From positions 124,001-188,000 of the forward strand of contig SUXQ01000003.1 of the NCBI GenBank assembly GCA_015060905.1: DNA of 64,000 nucleotides, read 5' to 3'. The position numbers and the translations under genes are program-made. The DNA comes from Bacteroidales bacterium. Lineage in GTDB: Bacteria; Bacteroidota; Bacteroidia; Bacteroidales; Bacteroidaceae. The notes beneath the pieces were generated by a model, which saw only the letters and a program-made list of their open reading frames with translations, ran no database searches and was not told the DNA's origin. Shown one piece after another: positions 1-10,432 of the stretch; position 1 is the stretch's first letter, and each line of letters starts with the position of its first letter.

Positions 1-1
1 G

Positions 2-1246
2 CTTTTCGGCAGCATGTATTATACTAATCCCATGATAGGCATTGTAAAAACAATACTTTCGGGAGGCACATTGCTGCTTGTAATGCAAGCAAACAAATGG
101 TTGCGCAGCGCAAATACCACCCACAAGCAAGGTGAATTCTACACACTGCTGCTGAGCACCCTCTTCGGAATGTACATAATGATTAGCGCACGTCATTTTC
201 TGCTGTTCTTCATAGGACTGGAGCTTGCCTCGTTGCCGCTTGCCTGCCTTGTGGCATTCGACAAATATCGCCACCACTCGGCCGAGGCGGGGGTAAAATA
301 CATATTAAGTTCGATGTTCTCTTCGGCGGTGATGATATACGGAATTTCGTTCCTCTACGGCACTACCGGCACCCTATATTTTGCGGACATGGTGGCGAAC
401 ATCAACGGAAGCCCCTTGCAGATATTCGCCCTTGTGCTGTTCTTCGCAGGTATGGGATTCAAAATATCTCTTGTGCCGTTCCACCTGTGGACAGCCGACA
501 CCTATCAAGGTGCGCCCACAGTAGTATCATCCTATCTGTCGGTAATTTCCAAAGGTGCAGCTGCCTTCACTCTTATGGTCATACTGATGAAAGTGTTTGC
601 CCCCATGATGAAACATTGGCAGATTATAACCTACATTCTTACTGTTGCCAGCATCACCGTTGCCAACCTTTTTGCCATCAGGCAAAGTGACCTTAAAAGA
701 TTCATGGCATTCAGCAGTATTTCGCAAGCAGGCTACATAATGCTTGCGGTAATTGGCGGCACAAAGGATGGAATGAGCGCACTTGTATTCTACGTGCTTG
801 TATATATATTTGCCAACCTTGCGGTGTTTGGCGTTATTGAGACTCTTGAACACCACACACGCTCGAGCGTGTCGCGCGACGACTGTAACGGACTTTATAA
901 GACTAATCCCCGCCTGACACTGCTTATGACTCTTGCCCTCTTTTCACTTGCAGGAATTCCACCCTTTGCAGGATTCTTCAGTAAGTTCTTTGTATTTATG
1001 AGCGCATTTAAAGCCGGTTTTTGGGTGCTTGTATTTATCGCTCTTATAAACACTGTCGTGTCGCTATATTATTATCTGCTTATTGTAAAAGCTATGTATA
1101 TTACCCCCAACGACGAGCCTATCGAACACTTCAACAGCAGCAAATATTCGCGCGTAAGCCTTGTTATTTGCCTTGCAGGAATATTGCTTTTGGGAATATG
1201 CAGTTTCATTTTCGAGGAGATTGACCGCTTGTCGTTTGGAATGTAA
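2..1246 (+). CDS. nuoN: NADH-quinone oxidoreductase subunit N (3' part)
   Basis: Membrane subunit of respiratory complex I, one of the antiporter-like proton-pumping subunits. The frame is open to the left edge, so the N-terminus lies outside the window; the ATG at 14 is internal. Strongly hydrophobic throughout. It carries the hallmark antiporter segments [20 protein letters not shown] (about residue 155) and [15 protein letters not shown], with the conserved helix lysines, and [14 protein letters not shown] near the C-terminus. A full NuoN is about 480 residues, so roughly 70 are missing. It converges with the ribosomal cluster. Confidence 0.95.
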   Translation, partial: LFGSMYYTNPMIGIVKTILSGGTLLLVMQANKWLRSANTTHKQGEFYTLLLSTLFGMYIMISARHFLLFFIGLELASLPLACLVAFDKYRHHSAEAGVKYILSSMFSSAVMIYGISFLYGTTGTLYFADMVANINGSPLQIFALVLFFAGMGFKISLVPFHLWTADTYQGAPTVVSSYLSVISKGAAAFTLMVILMKVFAPMMKHWQIITYILTVASITVANLFAIRQSDLKRFMAFSSISQAGYIMLAVIGGTKDGMSALVFYVLVYIFANLAVFGVIETLEHHTRSSVSRDDCNGLYKTNPRLTLLMTLALFSLAGIPPFAGFFSKFFVFMSAFKAGFWVLVFIALINTVVSLYYYLLIVKAMYITPNDEPIEHFNSSKYSRVSLVICLAGILLLGICSFIFEEIDRLSFGM

Positions 1247-1311
1247 ATAGCAGCCGAATGAAATAAAGCCGCGTCTCCGATTATAGTAATTGAGGGGAAT
1301 ATTACCATAAA

Positions 1312-1340
1312 ATAAGCTGGAGAAATAATCTCCAGCTTAT
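1312..1340. terminator. Hairpin terminator after nuoN
   Basis: Perfect 12-bp inverted repeat (1312-1323 with 1329-1340) around a 5-nt loop, in the 291-bp gap between the convergent nuoN and rplQ genes. No strong T-run follows on the plus strand, so termination strength is uncertain. Confidence 0.6.
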
Positions 1341-1458
1341 AGGCGGTGCAGTTTAATCTCTCGCGCCTTTTAAACACTCACGCCAAATATTTGTTTGCGC
1401 AAGTATAAGCACTATTCTCAAAAAAAACATTTTCTGAAAATCCGACACCAACCAACAA

Positions 1459-1492
1459 AAAGTGCATCAAGATTCACATCTTGATGCACTTT
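1459..1492 (-). terminator. Terminator of the ribosomal cluster
   Basis: Perfect 15-bp stem (1459-1473 with 1478-1492) with a 4-nt loop, followed on the minus strand by TTTTGTT. It sits 45 bp after the rplQ stop and is the only strong terminator-like structure seen at the end of the ribosomal cluster. Confidence 0.8.
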
Positions 1493-1537
1493 CTCTATCA
1501 TTTACATTTCCCTTTTGCGGGATATTCGTATTTTGGC

Positions 1538-2005
1538 TTATTCAGCAGCTGCCTCTTCGGCGGGTGCTTCAGTTGCAACGGGAGCAGCAGCCTTCTTGCC
1601 TGAACGACGTGTACGTGCCTTCTTAGCAGTGGGCTTAGCCATATTCTCGTTGAAATCAACCAACTCGATGAAACACATCTCAGCAGCGTCACCAAGACGA
1701 GTACCCAACTTAATGATACGTGTGTAACCACCGGGACGCTCGGCAACCTTTACAGAAATATTCTTGAAAAGCTCGATAATAGCCTCTTTGTTCTGCAAGT
1801 AGCTGAAAACTACGCGACGAGAATTGGTTGTGTCTTCTTTAGACTTTGTGATCAAAGGCTCAACAAACTTCTTAAGCTCCTTTGCCTTTGCAAGAGTCGT
1901 AGTGATTCTTTTGTGCATGATCAACGAAATTGCCATATTTGACAACATGGCCTTACGGTGAGATGCAGTACGACCCAAATGGTTAAAAGATTTTTTATGT
2001 CTCAT
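1538..2005 (-). CDS. rplQ: 50S ribosomal protein L17
   Basis: Large-subunit protein near the exit tunnel. It starts with [20 protein letters not shown], diagnostic of L17. At 155 residues it is longer than the E. coli protein (127). The extra is a low-complexity Lys/Ala/Glu tail from about residue 120, which I associate with Bacteroidota L17. Last gene of the cluster, 2 bp after rpoA, and followed by the terminator at 1459-1492. Confidence 0.97.
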   Translation of the reverse strand: MRHKKSFNHLGRTASHRKAMLSNMAISLIMHKRITTTLAKAKELKKFVEPLITKSKEDTTNSRRVVFSYLQNKEAIIELFKNISVKVAERPGGYTRIIKLGTRLGDAAEMCFIELVDFNENMAKPTAKKARTRRSGKKAAAPVATEAPAEEAAAE

Positions 2006-2007
2006 AA

Positions 2008-3000
2008 TTATTCTTTATCTAATTTATATTTTGAAATATCTGTTCCAAACGAAAGATTCAGACTCTCGAGCAAATCATCAAGCTCAGTGAGCGATTTCTT
2101 ACCGAAATTACGGAACTTAAGAAGGTCTGTTTTATTGTACTGTACCAACTGACCGAGTGTTTCAACGTCAGCAGCCTTCAGACAGTTAAGAGCGCGAACC
2201 GAGAGGTTAAGATCAACCAATTTGCTCTTGAGCAACTGGCGCATGTGCAATACCTCTTCGTCAAACTCTTCGTTACCGTCAATGTCACTTGTCTCAATGG
2301 TTATCTTCTCATCAGAGAAAAGCATAAAGTGGTAAATCAATATTTTTGCAGCCTCTTTAAGAGCCTCCTTCGGGTGTATGGAACCATCTGATGTAATCTC
2401 AAGTACCAAACGGTCGTAGTCAGTCTTCTGCTCAACGCGGAAAGGCTCAACCTGATACATGACATTACGAATAGGAGTGTAGATAGAGTCGATTGGAATC
2501 ATTGTAGGGTCGGTGCAGTACTCTCTGTTCTCGTCAGCGGGCACATATCCACGACCTTTATTAATGCTGATTTCAATCTGCATTTTAGCCGATGAATCGA
2601 GATGGCAAATGACTAACTCCGGGTTTAACACTTCAAATCCGGTTAAATACTTACTGATGTCTCCAGCCTTAAATTCTTCTGTATTTTCAACGTTGATTGA
2701 GACTTTCTCTGTTTCGAACTCCTCAACAACTCTTTTGAATCTAACCTTCTTCAGATTCAATATAATGTTGGTAACATCCTCTTTTACACCGGGAACGGTT
2801 GCAAACTCGTGCTCTACCCCGGCAATGCGGATGTAGTTGATTGCAAAACCTTCGAGTGAAGAAAGGAGGATACGGCGCAGGGCATTACCGACTGTTGTGC
2901 CGAAGCCCGGCTCCAAAGGACGAAACTCGAACTTTCCGAAGAAGTCGTTCGCCTCCAACATTATTACCTTATCAGGTTTTTGAAATGTTAATATCGCCAT
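2008..3000 (-). CDS. rpoA: RNA polymerase alpha subunit
   Basis: Alpha subunit of RNA polymerase. The N-terminal dimerisation domain (about residues 1-230) contains [20 protein letters not shown], which nucleates beta/beta-prime assembly. The C-terminal helical domain (about 250-320, with [20 protein letters not shown]) contacts UP-element DNA and activators. Full length at 330 residues. Lies between rpsD and rplQ, the usual alpha-operon position. Confidence 0.98.
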   Translation of the reverse strand: MAILTFQKPDKVIMLEANDFFGKFEFRPLEPGFGTTVGNALRRILLSSLEGFAINYIRIAGVEHEFATVPGVKEDVTNIILNLKKVRFKRVVEEFETEKVSINVENTEEFKAGDISKYLTGFEVLNPELVICHLDSSAKMQIEISINKGRGYVPADENREYCTDPTMIPIDSIYTPIRNVMYQVEPFRVEQKTDYDRLVLEITSDGSIHPKEALKEAAKILIYHFMLFSDEKITIETSDIDGNEEFDEEVLHMRQLLKSKLVDLNLSVRALNCLKAADVETLGQLVQYNKTDLLKFRNFGKKSLTELDDLLESLNLSFGTDISKYKLDKE

Positions 3001-3009
3001 TATTAATTA

Positions 3010-3615
3010 TTATTTGCTATACAACTCAACGATTAATTGCTCCTTGATGTTCTCGGGAATCTCTGCACGCTCGGGAACGTTAAGATACTTACCTTCCATT
3101 GCAGACTCATTCCACTCCAACCAAGAGTATTTGCTGTGGTTTACACCGGCCAATGAGTTCTGGATAACTTCGAGAGATTTTGAACGCTCACGAACACCAA
3201 CAACCTGACCGGGCTTAACATGACACGAAGGAATGTTATTTACCTTACCATCGAGAACAATGTGACGGTGGCTAACCAACTGACGAGCAGCAGCACGTGT
3301 GGGAGCAATACCGAGACGATAAACAATATTGTCAAGACGTGACTCCAAGTTCTGCAAAAGAACCTCACCGGTGATACCGGGAGCTGAATCAGCCTTCTTA
3401 AATGTGTTACGGAACTGTTTCTCGAGTACACCGTATGTATACTTTGCCTTCTGTTTCTCGGCCAACATTATTCCGTACTCCGAAGTTTTGCGACGACGGT
3501 TGTTACCGTGCATACCGGGAGCATAATTTTTCTTTGAAAGCACCTTGTCGGGGCCGAAGATGGGCTCGCCGAAACGACGTGCAATCTTACTTTTAGGTCC
3601 TATATATCTAGCCAT
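3010..3615 (-). CDS. rpsD: 30S ribosomal protein S4
   Basis: Primary 16S rRNA-binding protein needed early in small-subunit assembly; in E. coli it also represses the alpha operon. [20 protein letters not shown] is typical. The S4 RNA-binding domain covers about residues 92-155 ([24 protein letters not shown]). The N-terminal region has no cysteine cluster, so this is the zinc-free form. 201 residues, normal length. Confidence 0.97.
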   Translation of the reverse strand: MARYIGPKSKIARRFGEPIFGPDKVLSKKNYAPGMHGNNRRRKTSEYGIMLAEKQKAKYTYGVLEKQFRNTFKKADSAPGITGEVLLQNLESRLDNIVYRLGIAPTRAAARQLVSHRHIVLDGKVNNIPSCHVKPGQVVGVRERSKSLEVIQNSLAGVNHSKYSWLEWNESAMEGKYLNVPERAEIPENIKEQLIVELYSK

Positions 3616-3638
3616 TTCTAAATTCTTATATTAAAACA

Positions 3639-4028
3639 TTATACTCTTCTTCTCTTCGGAGGACGGCAACCATTGTGAGGTATTGGTGTTACGTCAACGA
3701 TTTCTGTTACCTCGATACCTGCGCCATGCACAGTACGGATTGCAGATTCACGACCGTTACCGGGTCCTTTAACATAAGCCTTCACTTTGCGCAAGCCAAG
3801 ATCGAATGCGATCTTTGAGCAAGCCTCAGCAGCCATCTGAGCAGCATAAGGAGTGTTCTTTTTAGAACCTCTGAAGCCCATCTTACCGGCAGAAGACCAT
3901 GAGATTACCTGTCCCTCGTCATTGGTAAGGCTAACAATAATGTTGTTGAATGACGAGTGAACGTGAAGCTGACCGTTGGCACTAACCTTCACATTTCTCT
4001 TTTTTGTTGCAACTGTTTTCTTTGCCAT
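3639..4028 (-). CDS. rpsK: 30S ribosomal protein S11
   Basis: Platform protein of the small subunit, near the Shine-Dalgarno helix and E site. Core motifs include [38 protein letters not shown] and the C-terminal [10 protein letters not shown]. 129 residues, normal length. It is 23 bp upstream of rpsD and 13 bp downstream of rpsM in the alpha operon segment. Confidence 0.98.
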   Translation of the reverse strand: MAKKTVATKKRNVKVSANGQLHVHSSFNNIIVSLTNDEGQVISWSSAGKMGFRGSKKNTPYAAQMAAEACSKIAFDLGLRKVKAYVKGPGNGRESAIRTVHGAGIEVTEIVDVTPIPHNGCRPPKRRRV

Positions 4029-4041
4029 ATTACTTACTTAT

Positions 4042-4422
4042 TTATTTCGTAGCTTTTTTCTTGTTAGCAACCGTTTTCTTACGTCCCTTACGTGTACGTG
4101 CATTGTTCTTAGTGCTCTGACCGCGAACGGGCAAACCGATACGATGACGAATTCCACGATAGCAACCAATATCCATCAGACGTTTGATATTCAATTGAAT
4201 CTCTGAACGGAGGTCACCCTCTACTTTGTACTCGGCACCAATGACTTCACGAACTTTTGCAGCCATGTCGTCTGTCCAATCCTGAACTTTGATGTCCTTG
4301 TCTACTCCCGCTTTTGCGAGGATTTTGGTAGCACTGCTGCGTCCGATACCGAAAATGTATGTCAACGCAATCTCACCTCTTTTGTTCTGAGGAATGTCTA
4401 CACCTACTATTCTTATAGCCAT
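4042..4422 (-). CDS. rpsM: 30S ribosomal protein S13
   Basis: Head protein of the small subunit, bridging to the 50S subunit and contacting t[23 protein letters not shown] and the helix-hairpin segment [16 protein letters not shown] mark the family. The basic C-terminal tail ([19 protein letters not shown]) is the tRNA-contacting extension. 126 residues. First gene of the alpha-operon part after rpmJ. Confidence 0.98.
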   Translation of the reverse strand: MAIRIVGVDIPQNKRGEIALTYIFGIGRSSATKILAKAGVDKDIKVQDWTDDMAAKVREVIGAEYKVEGDLRSEIQLNIKRLMDIGCYRGIRHRIGLPVRGQSTKNNARTRKGRKKTVANKKKATK

Positions 4423-4456
4423 ATACGAATATATATTATTTAATTATCACAATAAA

Positions 4457-4573
4457 TTAACCCTGACGCAACTTGAACTTGGGGTTCTTTTTATTAATCA
4501 AATACAAACGTCCGTTACGACGAACGATTTTGCAATCAGGGGTGCGTTTCTTGATAGATGCTTTTACTTTCAT
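4457..4573 (-). CDS. rpmJ: 50S ribosomal protein L36
   Basis: 38-residue protein read directly from the minus strand (ATG at 4571-4573, TAA at 4457-4459); it starts [20 protein letters not shown] and ends KFKLRQG. Of the four zinc ligands of classical L36 (three Cys and one His) only Cys14 remains, so this is the zinc-independent form. It lies between infA and rpsM, its normal position. Confidence 0.95.
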   Translation of the reverse strand: MKVKASIKKRTPDCKIVRRNGRLYLINKKNPKFKLRQG

Positions 4574-4585
4574 AATATTTATTTT

Positions 4586-4804
4586 TTATTTATATCGGAA
4601 TACGATTCTGCCTTTGGTCAAATCATAAGGAGACATTTCAATGCGCACCTTGTCGCCGGGGAGAATTTTTATATAGTGCATTCTCATTTTTCCCGAAATG
4701 TGAGCAATTACCTCGTGTCCGTTCTGCAATTCTACGCGGAACATGGCATTCGATAATGCCTCTACGATTGTACCATCTTGTTCAATAGCATTCTGTTTAG
4801 CCAT
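4586..4804 (-). CDS. infA: Translation initiation factor IF-1
   Basis: S1-like OB-fold protein that blocks the A site during initiation. At 72 residues it is exactly the usual length. It starts [20 protein letters not shown] and contains the RNA-binding strand [20 protein letters not shown] and the [14 protein letters not shown] end. Only 1 bp separates it from map upstream and 12 bp from rpmJ downstream. Confidence 0.98.
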   Translation of the reverse strand: MAKQNAIEQDGTIVEALSNAMFRVELQNGHEVIAHISGKMRMHYIKILPGDKVRIEMSPYDLTKGRIVFRYK

Positions 4805-4805
4805 A

Positions 4806-5603
4806 CTAATAACCTTTACTTCTTAAAACTTCTTCTACAAACTCGAATGAGGATAAAATATCCGCCCCGTGACGACCCACTGCAACTGTGTGCTCAAAAT
4901 GGGCCGCGTTTCTACGGTCGCGAGTCTTTACTGTCCATCCGTCACGTTCCATAAATATCTGGCGTTTACCCAAGGTAATCATCGGCTCAATGGCAAGACA
5001 CATGCCTTCGCGCAACTGTAACCCGTTACCTTTTCGACCATAATTGGGAACTTCGGGAGCTTCGTGCATGTCACGACCGATGCCGTGACCTACAAACTCG
5101 CGTACAACACCAAATCCGTTTGACTCGCAATGTGTCTGAATGGCACTGCCGATGTCTCCCAAACGTTTACCGTGAACGGCCTGTTCAATACCTAAATAGA
5201 GCGACTCTTTTGTTACCTGCAACAACTTTTTTGTCTCCTCGTCTACCTCACCCACACAGAATGTGTAGCACGAGTCACCGCAAAAGCCATTCAATGAAGT
5301 TCCACAATCAACCGATATTATATCTCCCTCTTTCAAGGGAACATCATTGGGGATTCCGTGTACAACAACCTCATTTACCGAAGCACATATTGAACCCGGA
5401 AATGGCGTTCCGTCGTAATTAGGATAACCCTTGAACGTTGGAATTGCGCCATTATCGCGTATAAATTCCTCGGCAACTTTATCAAGTTGGCGGGTTGTAA
5501 CACCCGGCTCTATTATTTTAGCTACTTCGGCAAGCGCCTTGCCTACAAGCAGATTGCTCTGCCGAAGTAGTTCTATCTCATCTGCTGTCTTAAGAAATAT
5601 CAT
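4806..5603 (-). CDS. map: Methionine aminopeptidase, type I
   Basis: Removes the initiator methionine from nascent proteins. The dinuclear metal site is complete: Asp99, Asp110, His173, Glu206 and Glu237, plus the substrate-binding His82 and His180. 265 residues, type I (no insert domain). The N-terminal zinc-finger extension of some homologues is absent. Position between secY and infA is the standard Bacteroidota arrangement and couples its expression to ribosome synthesis. Confidence 0.97.
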   Translation of the reverse strand: MIFLKTADEIELLRQSNLLVGKALAEVAKIIEPGVTTRQLDKVAEEFIRDNGAIPTFKGYPNYDGTPFPGSICASVNEVVVHGIPNDVPLKEGDIISVDCGTSLNGFCGDSCYTFCVGEVDEETKKLLQVTKESLYLGIEQAVHGKRLGDIGSAIQTHCESNGFGVVREFVGHGIGRDMHEAPEVPNYGRKGNGLQLREGMCLAIEPMITLGKRQIFMERDGWTVKTRDRRNAAHFEHTVAVGRHGADILSSFEFVEEVLRSKGY

Positions 5604-5615
5604 TCTTAATTTAGA

Positions 5616-6965
5616 TTAACCCATACGACCTTTTATATGACCTGATTTTAACAAGCCATCGTAATGTCTCATCAACAAGTAACTTTCAATCTGCTGCAGA
5701 GTGTCGAGAACAACACCTACGAGAATCAAAAGTGAAGTACCACCAAAGAACTGAGCAAACTCTTGCTGTACACCGAAGATTCCTGCAAATGCGGGAAGGA
5801 TAGCAACTACAGCGAGGAAGAGTGAGCCGGGTAGTGTGATGCGCGACATAACCGTATCGATATATTCAGCTGTGGGCTTACCGGGCTTGATGCCGGGAAT
5901 AAAGCCATTATTGCGTTTCATATCCTCAGCCATCTGAACCGGATTGATAGTGATAGCTGTATAGAAATATGTAAACAGGATAATAAGCAAAGCGAATATA
6001 AGATTATATACCCACGATGTGTGATCCAACATCAAACGGACGAAAGTAGGAACGTCTGCCTCTGTGTACAAGTTTGTAAGCAAAAGAGGGAAGAACATTA
6101 TTGCCTGTGCAAAGATAATGGGCATTACATTTGCGGCATTTACTTTCAAAGGAAGATATTGACGGGCACCACTGAATGTTGCGCCGTTAGCAGACTGCTT
6201 CGCATACTGCACGGGAACTTTGCGAGTACCTTGCAACAGTGCAATTGCACCACATATAACCAGAAGTAAAAATACAATCTCAATGAGGAACATAATTACA
6301 CCACCGCCCGTAGCCGCTGTAAAGCGAGAAACGAACTCCTGCATAAACGCCTGAGGCAAACGTGCGATAATACCGATCATGATTATCAATGATACACCAT
6401 TACCAACACCTTTATCAGTGATGCGCTCACCCAACCAGAGAATAAACATACTACCTGCAGCAAGGATGATTGTCGAAGTTACATTGAACAACACAGGATT
6501 GATTGCGCTGTTAAACGCACCTGCTGAAGTATAATGCAAGTTCATCAAGTAAGAGGGAGCCTGAACCAAAAGTATCACAAGTGTCAAATAACGTGTGTAC
6601 TGGTTGATTTTACGACGACCGCTCTCGCCCTCGCGCTGTAATTTCTGGAAGTAAGGAACCAACATCGCCAACAACTGCACAACTATAGATGCTGTAATGT
6701 AGGGCATAATACCGAGTGCAAAAATTGAAGCGTTAGAGAATGCACCACCCGAGAACATGTCAAGCAACGACATCAAGCCGCCACTTGTCTGTTCCTGGAG
6801 CTTAGAGAGCATGCTGGGATCAATACCGGGCAATACTACAAATGAACCGAAACGGTAAATTGCAACTATTGCGATAGTGACACCCAAGCGCATTCTCAGG
6901 TCCTCAATCTTCCAGATGTTTTTTAATGTCTGGATAAATTTAAGGTTAGATAACTTTTTAGCCAT
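5616..6965 (-). CDS. secY: Preprotein translocase subunit SecY
   Basis: Channel subunit of the Sec translocon in the inner membrane. 449 residues with about ten hydrophobic segments. Family landmarks: YRFGSFVVLPGIDPSML at the first membrane segment, the MLVPYFQKLQREGESGRRKI loop, and the cytosolic GFIPGIKPGKPTAEYID loop (about residues 345-361). Lies 3 bp after rplO and 12 bp before map. Confidence 0.98.
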   Translation of the reverse strand: MAKKLSNLKFIQTLKNIWKIEDLRMRLGVTIAIVAIYRFGSFVVLPGIDPSMLSKLQEQTSGGLMSLLDMFSGGAFSNASIFALGIMPYITASIVVQLLAMLVPYFQKLQREGESGRRKINQYTRYLTLVILLVQAPSYLMNLHYTSAGAFNSAINPVLFNVTSTIILAAGSMFILWLGERITDKGVGNGVSLIIMIGIIARLPQAFMQEFVSRFTAATGGGVIMFLIEIVFLLLVICGAIALLQGTRKVPVQYAKQSANGATFSGARQYLPLKVNAANVMPIIFAQAIMFFPLLLTNLYTEADVPTFVRLMLDHTSWVYNLIFALLIILFTYFYTAITINPVQMAEDMKRNNGFIPGIKPGKPTAEYIDTVMSRITLPGSLFLAVVAILPAFAGIFGVQQEFAQFFGGTSLLILVGVVLDTLQQIESYLLMRHYDGLLKSGHIKGRMG

Positions 6966-6968
6966 TTT

Positions 6969-7421
6969 TTAGAGCTTTACTACTGTTCCACCTACTGCCT
7001 CAATAGCCTCAATAGCTTTTTGAGAGAAAGCGTGAGCCTCTACTGTCAATTTCACTTTAAGTTCTCCGTTTGCGAGAATCTTAACAAGCTGCTTCTCTGA
7101 GATGTAACCTGCAGCAATCAATGTAGCAATATTGATTGTCTCCAATGAATTCACCTCGGCAAGACCCTGAAGTGTCGACAAATTGATAGCTTTGTACTCT
7201 ACACGGTTTACATTCTTGAAACCGAACTTGGGAACGCGACGCTGCAAAGGCATCTGACCTCCCTCGAAACCGATCTTCTTCTTGTAACCCGAACGCGACT
7301 TGGCACCTTTATGACCACGAGTTGAGGTACCACCTCTACCCGAGCCTGTTCCGCGACCAATTCTTTTGCGAGCTTTTACTGAGCCTTCGGCAGGCTTCAG
7401 ATTATTTAATTTCATAGCCAA
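6969..7421 (-). CDS. rplO: 50S ribosomal protein L15
   Basis: Large-subunit assembly protein. The glycine/arginine-rich N-terminal extension (KRIGRGTGSGRGGTSTRGHK, about residues 20-39) threads into 23S rRNA; the globular C-terminal part carries the L15/L18e fold (VEAHAFSQKAIEAIEAVGG). 150 residues, typical length. Lies between rpmD and secY. Confidence 0.97.
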   Translation of the reverse strand: MAMKLNNLKPAEGSVKARKRIGRGTGSGRGGTSTRGHKGAKSRSGYKKKIGFEGGQMPLQRRVPKFGFKNVNRVEYKAINLSTLQGLAEVNSLETINIATLIAAGYISEKQLVKILANGELKVKLTVEAHAFSQKAIEAIEAVGGTVVKL

Positions 7422-7437
7422 ATCTTTTTTAAATTAA

Positions 7438-7617
7438 TTACTCTTCAACAATGGCAACCAAATGCTGAACTTTCTTAATCATACCACGAACAGAGGGATT
7501 ATCTTCACATTCAACCACTTTGTTCATTTTTGTAAGACCCAGAGCATCGAGTGTGAGTTTCTGTGTCTTGGGAGCGCCGATGCGGCTTCTCACCTGTTTT
7601 ACTTTGATAGTAGCCAT
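7438..7617 (-). CDS. rpmD: 50S ribosomal protein L30
   Basis: 59-residue protein read from the minus strand, ATG at 7615-7617 and TAA at 7438-7440. It begins MATIKVKQVRSRIGAPKTQK and ends VQHLVAIVEE; the SRIGAPKTQKLTLDALGL stretch is the L30 signature. It sits between rpsE (11 bp upstream) and rplO (16 bp downstream), as in other bacterial spc operons. Confidence 0.95.
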   Translation of the reverse strand: MATIKVKQVRSRIGAPKTQKLTLDALGLTKMNKVVECEDNPSVRGMIKKVQHLVAIVEE

Positions 7618-7628
7618 AATGTTTCTCC

Positions 7629-8150
7629 TTATCCGTTAAATACTTTACTCAAACTTACACCTCTGTTCTGAGCAACTGTGCGAGCGTCACGCATCATGCT
7701 GAGTGCCTCGATTGTTGCTTTTACAAGGTTGTGAGGGTTTGAAGAACCCTTAGATTTAGCCAATACGTCAGTGATACCAACGCTCTCAAGTACGGCACGC
7801 ATAGCACCACCGGCTACTACTCCGGTACCGTGAGATGCAGGCTTGATAAACACTTCAGAACCGCCGAAACGTGCAATCTGCTCGTGAGGAACAGTTCCCT
7901 TAAGTACGGGAACACGAACCAAATTCTTCTTAGCAGCCTCAACGCCCTTTGCGATAGCAGCGGTTACCTCGCTGGCCTTACCAAGACCGTAACCAATGAT
8001 ACCATCCTCGTTTCCAACAACGACAATTGCAGAGAAACTAAATGTGCGACCACCCTTTGTAACCTTGGTTACACGGTTGATTGCAACCAATCTGTCTTTT
8101 AATTCAACGTCGTTTGCGACTTTTACTCTATTATTAACTGCCATATTCAT
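7629..8150 (-). CDS. rpsE: 30S ribosomal protein S5
   Basis: Small-subunit protein important for decoding fidelity. The N-terminal double-stranded RNA-binding-like domain ([20 protein letters not shown]) is followed by the S5 C-terminal domain ([20 protein letters not shown]). Two starts are possible: 8150, whose ATG overlaps the rplR stop as TAATG, and 8144, giving MAVNNRVK as in homologues. The overlap suggests coupled translation either way; residue 1 is uncertain by two positions. Confidence 0.96.
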   Translation of the reverse strand: MNMAVNNRVKVANDVELKDRLVAINRVTKVTKGGRTFSFSAIVVVGNEDGIIGYGLGKASEVTAAIAKGVEAAKKNLVRVPVLKGTVPHEQIARFGGSEVFIKPASHGTGVVAGGAMRAVLESVGITDVLAKSKGSSNPHNLVKATIEALSMMRDARTVAQNRGVSLSKVFNG

Positions 8151-8491
8151 TAGAATTTAAGCCCACCATTACGTGCAGCATCAGCAACTTCTTTAACTCT
8201 CCCGTGGTAGAGATAACCATTACGGTCAAAAACAACAGTTGTAATACCTGCCTCTTTTGCCTTCTGTGCAATCATCTCACCAACTTTCGCAGCCTGTTCT
8301 TTCTTAGGCATTGCCTCAAGACCAAGTGATGAAGCTGATGCCAATGTACAACCTGTAAGGTCGTTTATAATCTGAACATAAATCTGTTTGTTGCTGCGGA
8401 AAACGCTCATACGGGGACGCTCGGCAACACCTGTTACCTTATTGCGTACTCTATATTTAATTTTGGTCCGTCTTTCTATTTTTGTAGTCAT
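8150..8491 (-). CDS. rplR: 50S ribosomal protein L18
   Basis: Binds 5S rRNA in the central protuberance. The basic N-terminus ([18 protein letters not shown]) and the core [20 protein letters not shown] and [20 protein letters not shown] are typical. 113 residues. Its stop shares a base with the first possible rpsE start. Confidence 0.97.
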   Translation of the reverse strand: MTTKIERRTKIKYRVRNKVTGVAERPRMSVFRSNKQIYVQIINDLTGCTLASASSLGLEAMPKKEQAAKVGEMIAQKAKEAGITTVVFDRNGYLYHGRVKEVADAARNGGLKF

Positions 8492-8507
8492 ATGCTTACG
8501 TATTTAA

Positions 8508-9086
8508 TTATTTAGCACCTGCCGACTTACCAGACTTGCGACGGATAACCTCGCCAACAAACTTGACACCTTTACCCTTGTAAGGCTCGGGCTTGCGGAA
8601 TGAACGAATCTTTGCGCAAATCAGACCAAGCAACTCTTTGTTGCAAGACTCCAATATGATAAGCGGGTTCTTATTTCTCTCTGACTTTGTTGTTACCTTA
8701 ACCTCAGCAGGGAACTGAATGTAGATGGGGTGTGTAAAACCAAGCAACAACTCAATTGCATTGTTGGGTTTATCATTCACACGGTAACCTACACCTACGA
8801 GCTCAAGCTCTTTGGTAAAACCGGTAGAAACACCGATTACCATATTGTTTATAAGAGCACGGTATAGACCATGATAAGCATGCTCCTGCTTTGTAACTTC
8901 GGCAAGTGTCTTACCACCGGCAAAAACAAATGAGAGAACACCATTCTCATTAACTACTTCAATAGAAGGATCAACTTTCTGTGAAAGTTCACCTTTAGGA
9001 CCTTTGACAGTAACTACATTCTCTTCGCTAACTGTAACTGTCACCTTTTCGGGGAGACTGATAGGTAATTTACCAATTCTAGACAT
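8508..9086 (-). CDS. rplF: 50S ribosomal protein L6
   Basis: Large-subunit protein at the base of the L7/L12 stalk, near the factor-binding site. It begins MSRIGKLPISLPEKVTVTV. Two repeated L6 domains are visible (about 1-82 and 83-180), and the conserved C-terminal motif PEPYKGKGVKFVGEVIRRK is present. 192 residues, slightly longer than E. coli (177), mostly by a C-terminal KSGKSAGAK tail. Confidence 0.97.
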   Translation of the reverse strand: MSRIGKLPISLPEKVTVTVSEENVVTVKGPKGELSQKVDPSIEVVNENGVLSFVFAGGKTLAEVTKQEHAYHGLYRALINNMVIGVSTGFTKELELVGVGYRVNDKPNNAIELLLGFTHPIYIQFPAEVKVTTKSERNKNPLIILESCNKELLGLICAKIRSFRKPEPYKGKGVKFVGEVIRRKSGKSAGAK

Positions 9087-9105
9087 TGTTCTATTCCTCC
9101 CTTAA

Positions 9106-9501
9106 TTAGTAGACGTAGCAGAGAACCTCACCACCGATTTTCTCAACAGCGGCCTCTTTGTCTGTCATTACACCTTTGGATGTCGACAAAATTGCGATAC
9201 CCAGTCCATTAATCACTCTCGGCATATCTTTGTATCCCGTATAACGACGCAAACCGGGTGATGATACACGTACAAGGTTGCGAATAGCATTTACCTTGTT
9301 TTTTGCGTCGTACTTCAAGGCAACTTTGATTGTGCCCTGAGGGCCATCTTCAACGAACTTGTAGTTCAAGATGTAACCCTTGTCAAAAAGGATTTTTGTA
9401 ATCTCCTTCTTGATGTTCGAGGCAGGAATTTCTACCACCCTGTGCTTAGCCTGGATGGCATTTCTCAGTCTCGTCAAATAATCTGCAATAGGATCAGTCA
9501 T
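9106..9501 (-). CDS. rpsH: 30S ribosomal protein S8
   Basis: Central-domain 16S rRNA-binding protein; in E. coli it represses the spc operon. It starts MTDPIADYLTRLRNAIQAKH and ends with GIAILSTSKGVMTDKEA and GGEVLCYVY, the diagnostic C-terminal motif. 131 residues, normal. A 62-bp gap to rpsN is one of the larger gaps in the cluster and holds only a weak 5-bp inverted repeat. Confidence 0.97.
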   Translation of the reverse strand: MTDPIADYLTRLRNAIQAKHRVVEIPASNIKKEITKILFDKGYILNYKFVEDGPQGTIKVALKYDAKNKVNAIRNLVRVSSPGLRRYTGYKDMPRVINGLGIAILSTSKGVMTDKEAAVEKIGGEVLCYVY

Positions 9502-9563
9502 AAAAACTTAACTTAAATTAATCAGGACTACCCTGACAATATTTATAATTAAACACTAATTTA

Positions 9564-9863
9564 TTACCAACTTGCTTTTCTTACTCCGGGGATAAGGCCC
9601 TGTGAAGCCATCTCACGGAACTGGATTCTTGATATACCGAAAAGACGGATGTAACCTTTGGGACGACCTGTCAGCTTGCAACGGTTGTGCATACGGATGG
9701 GGTTTGAGTTCAAAGGCAGGTCTTGCAATTTGCGTGCAGCTTCGTAAGCCTCCTCAGCACTACCTGTGTTGATGATGTTCTTAAGAGCCTCGCGCTTAGC
9801 GGCATATTTCTTTGCCAATTTTGCTCGCTTAACCTCGCGAGCTTTCATTGATTCCTTTGCCAT
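9564..9863 (-). CDS. rpsN: 30S ribosomal protein S14
   Basis: Small-subunit head protein. At 99 residues it is the long type; the C-terminal block [20 protein letters not shown] and [11 protein letters not shown] is diagnostic. There is a single cysteine instead of the two CxxC pairs of zinc-binding S14, so it is the zinc-free form. Lies between rplE and rpsH. Confidence 0.97.
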   Translation of the reverse strand: MAKESMKAREVKRAKLAKKYAAKREALKNIINTGSAEEAYEAARKLQDLPLNSNPIRMHNRCKLTGRPKGYIRLFGISRIQFREMASQGLIPGVRKASW

Positions 9864-9872
9864 AATCTATAG

Positions 9873-10430
9873 TTATGAATTTTTTGCGTTCTTAAAAGGT
9901 AAACCGAACTCCTTAAGCAATGCGTAACCCTCTTCGTCTGTCTTAGCGGTAGTAACAAATGTGATGTTCATACCTGTGAGACGCATGATGTTATCAATGT
10001 TAATTTCGGGGAAGATAATCTGCTCCTTGATACCCAAAGAGTAGTTACCGTTGCCGTCCAACTTGCTCTCGATACCTTTGAAGTCACGGATTCGGGGAAG
10101 AGCTACACGAACAAGACGCTCGAGGAACTCGTACATGCGCTCGCGACGCAATGTTACCATAACGCCGATGGGCATTTTCTTACGAAGTTTGAAGTTCGAG
10201 ATGTCCTTGCGTGAAACTGTTGCTACCGCTTTCTGACCTGTGATAGCTGAAATCTCGTTGATGGCTACGTCAATAATCTTCTTGTCTGCAACTGCAGCAC
10301 CGAGACCCTCGTTGATAACGATTTTCTTGAGTACGGGCACCTGCATGGGTGAAGAATAATTGAACTGCTTCATCAAAGCCGGAGCAATACGCTCGGCATA
10401 TTCTTTTTTAAGGCTAGCTGTATTACTCAT
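9873..10430 (-). CDS. rplE: 50S ribosomal protein L5
   Basis: Binds 5S rRNA and contacts P-site tRNA. Signature segments are [20 protein letters not shown] near the N-terminus and [20 protein letters not shown] in the middle; the C-terminus carries [10 protein letters not shown] and [20 protein letters not shown]. 185 residues, normal length. 2 bp after rplX and 9 bp before rpsN. Confidence 0.98.
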   Translation of the reverse strand: MSNTASLKKEYAERIAPALMKQFNYSSPMQVPVLKKIVINEGLGAAVADKKIIDVAINEISAITGQKAVATVSRKDISNFKLRKKMPIGVMVTLRRERMYEFLERLVRVALPRIRDFKGIESKLDGNGNYSLGIKEQIIFPEINIDNIMRLTGMNITFVTTAKTDEEGYALLKEFGLPFKNAKNS

Positions 10431-10432
10431 TA

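Noticed and set aside
14-16. ATG at 14 as start of nuoN
   Set aside because: The frame is open upstream to the window edge and the product would lack the first membrane segments of NuoN.
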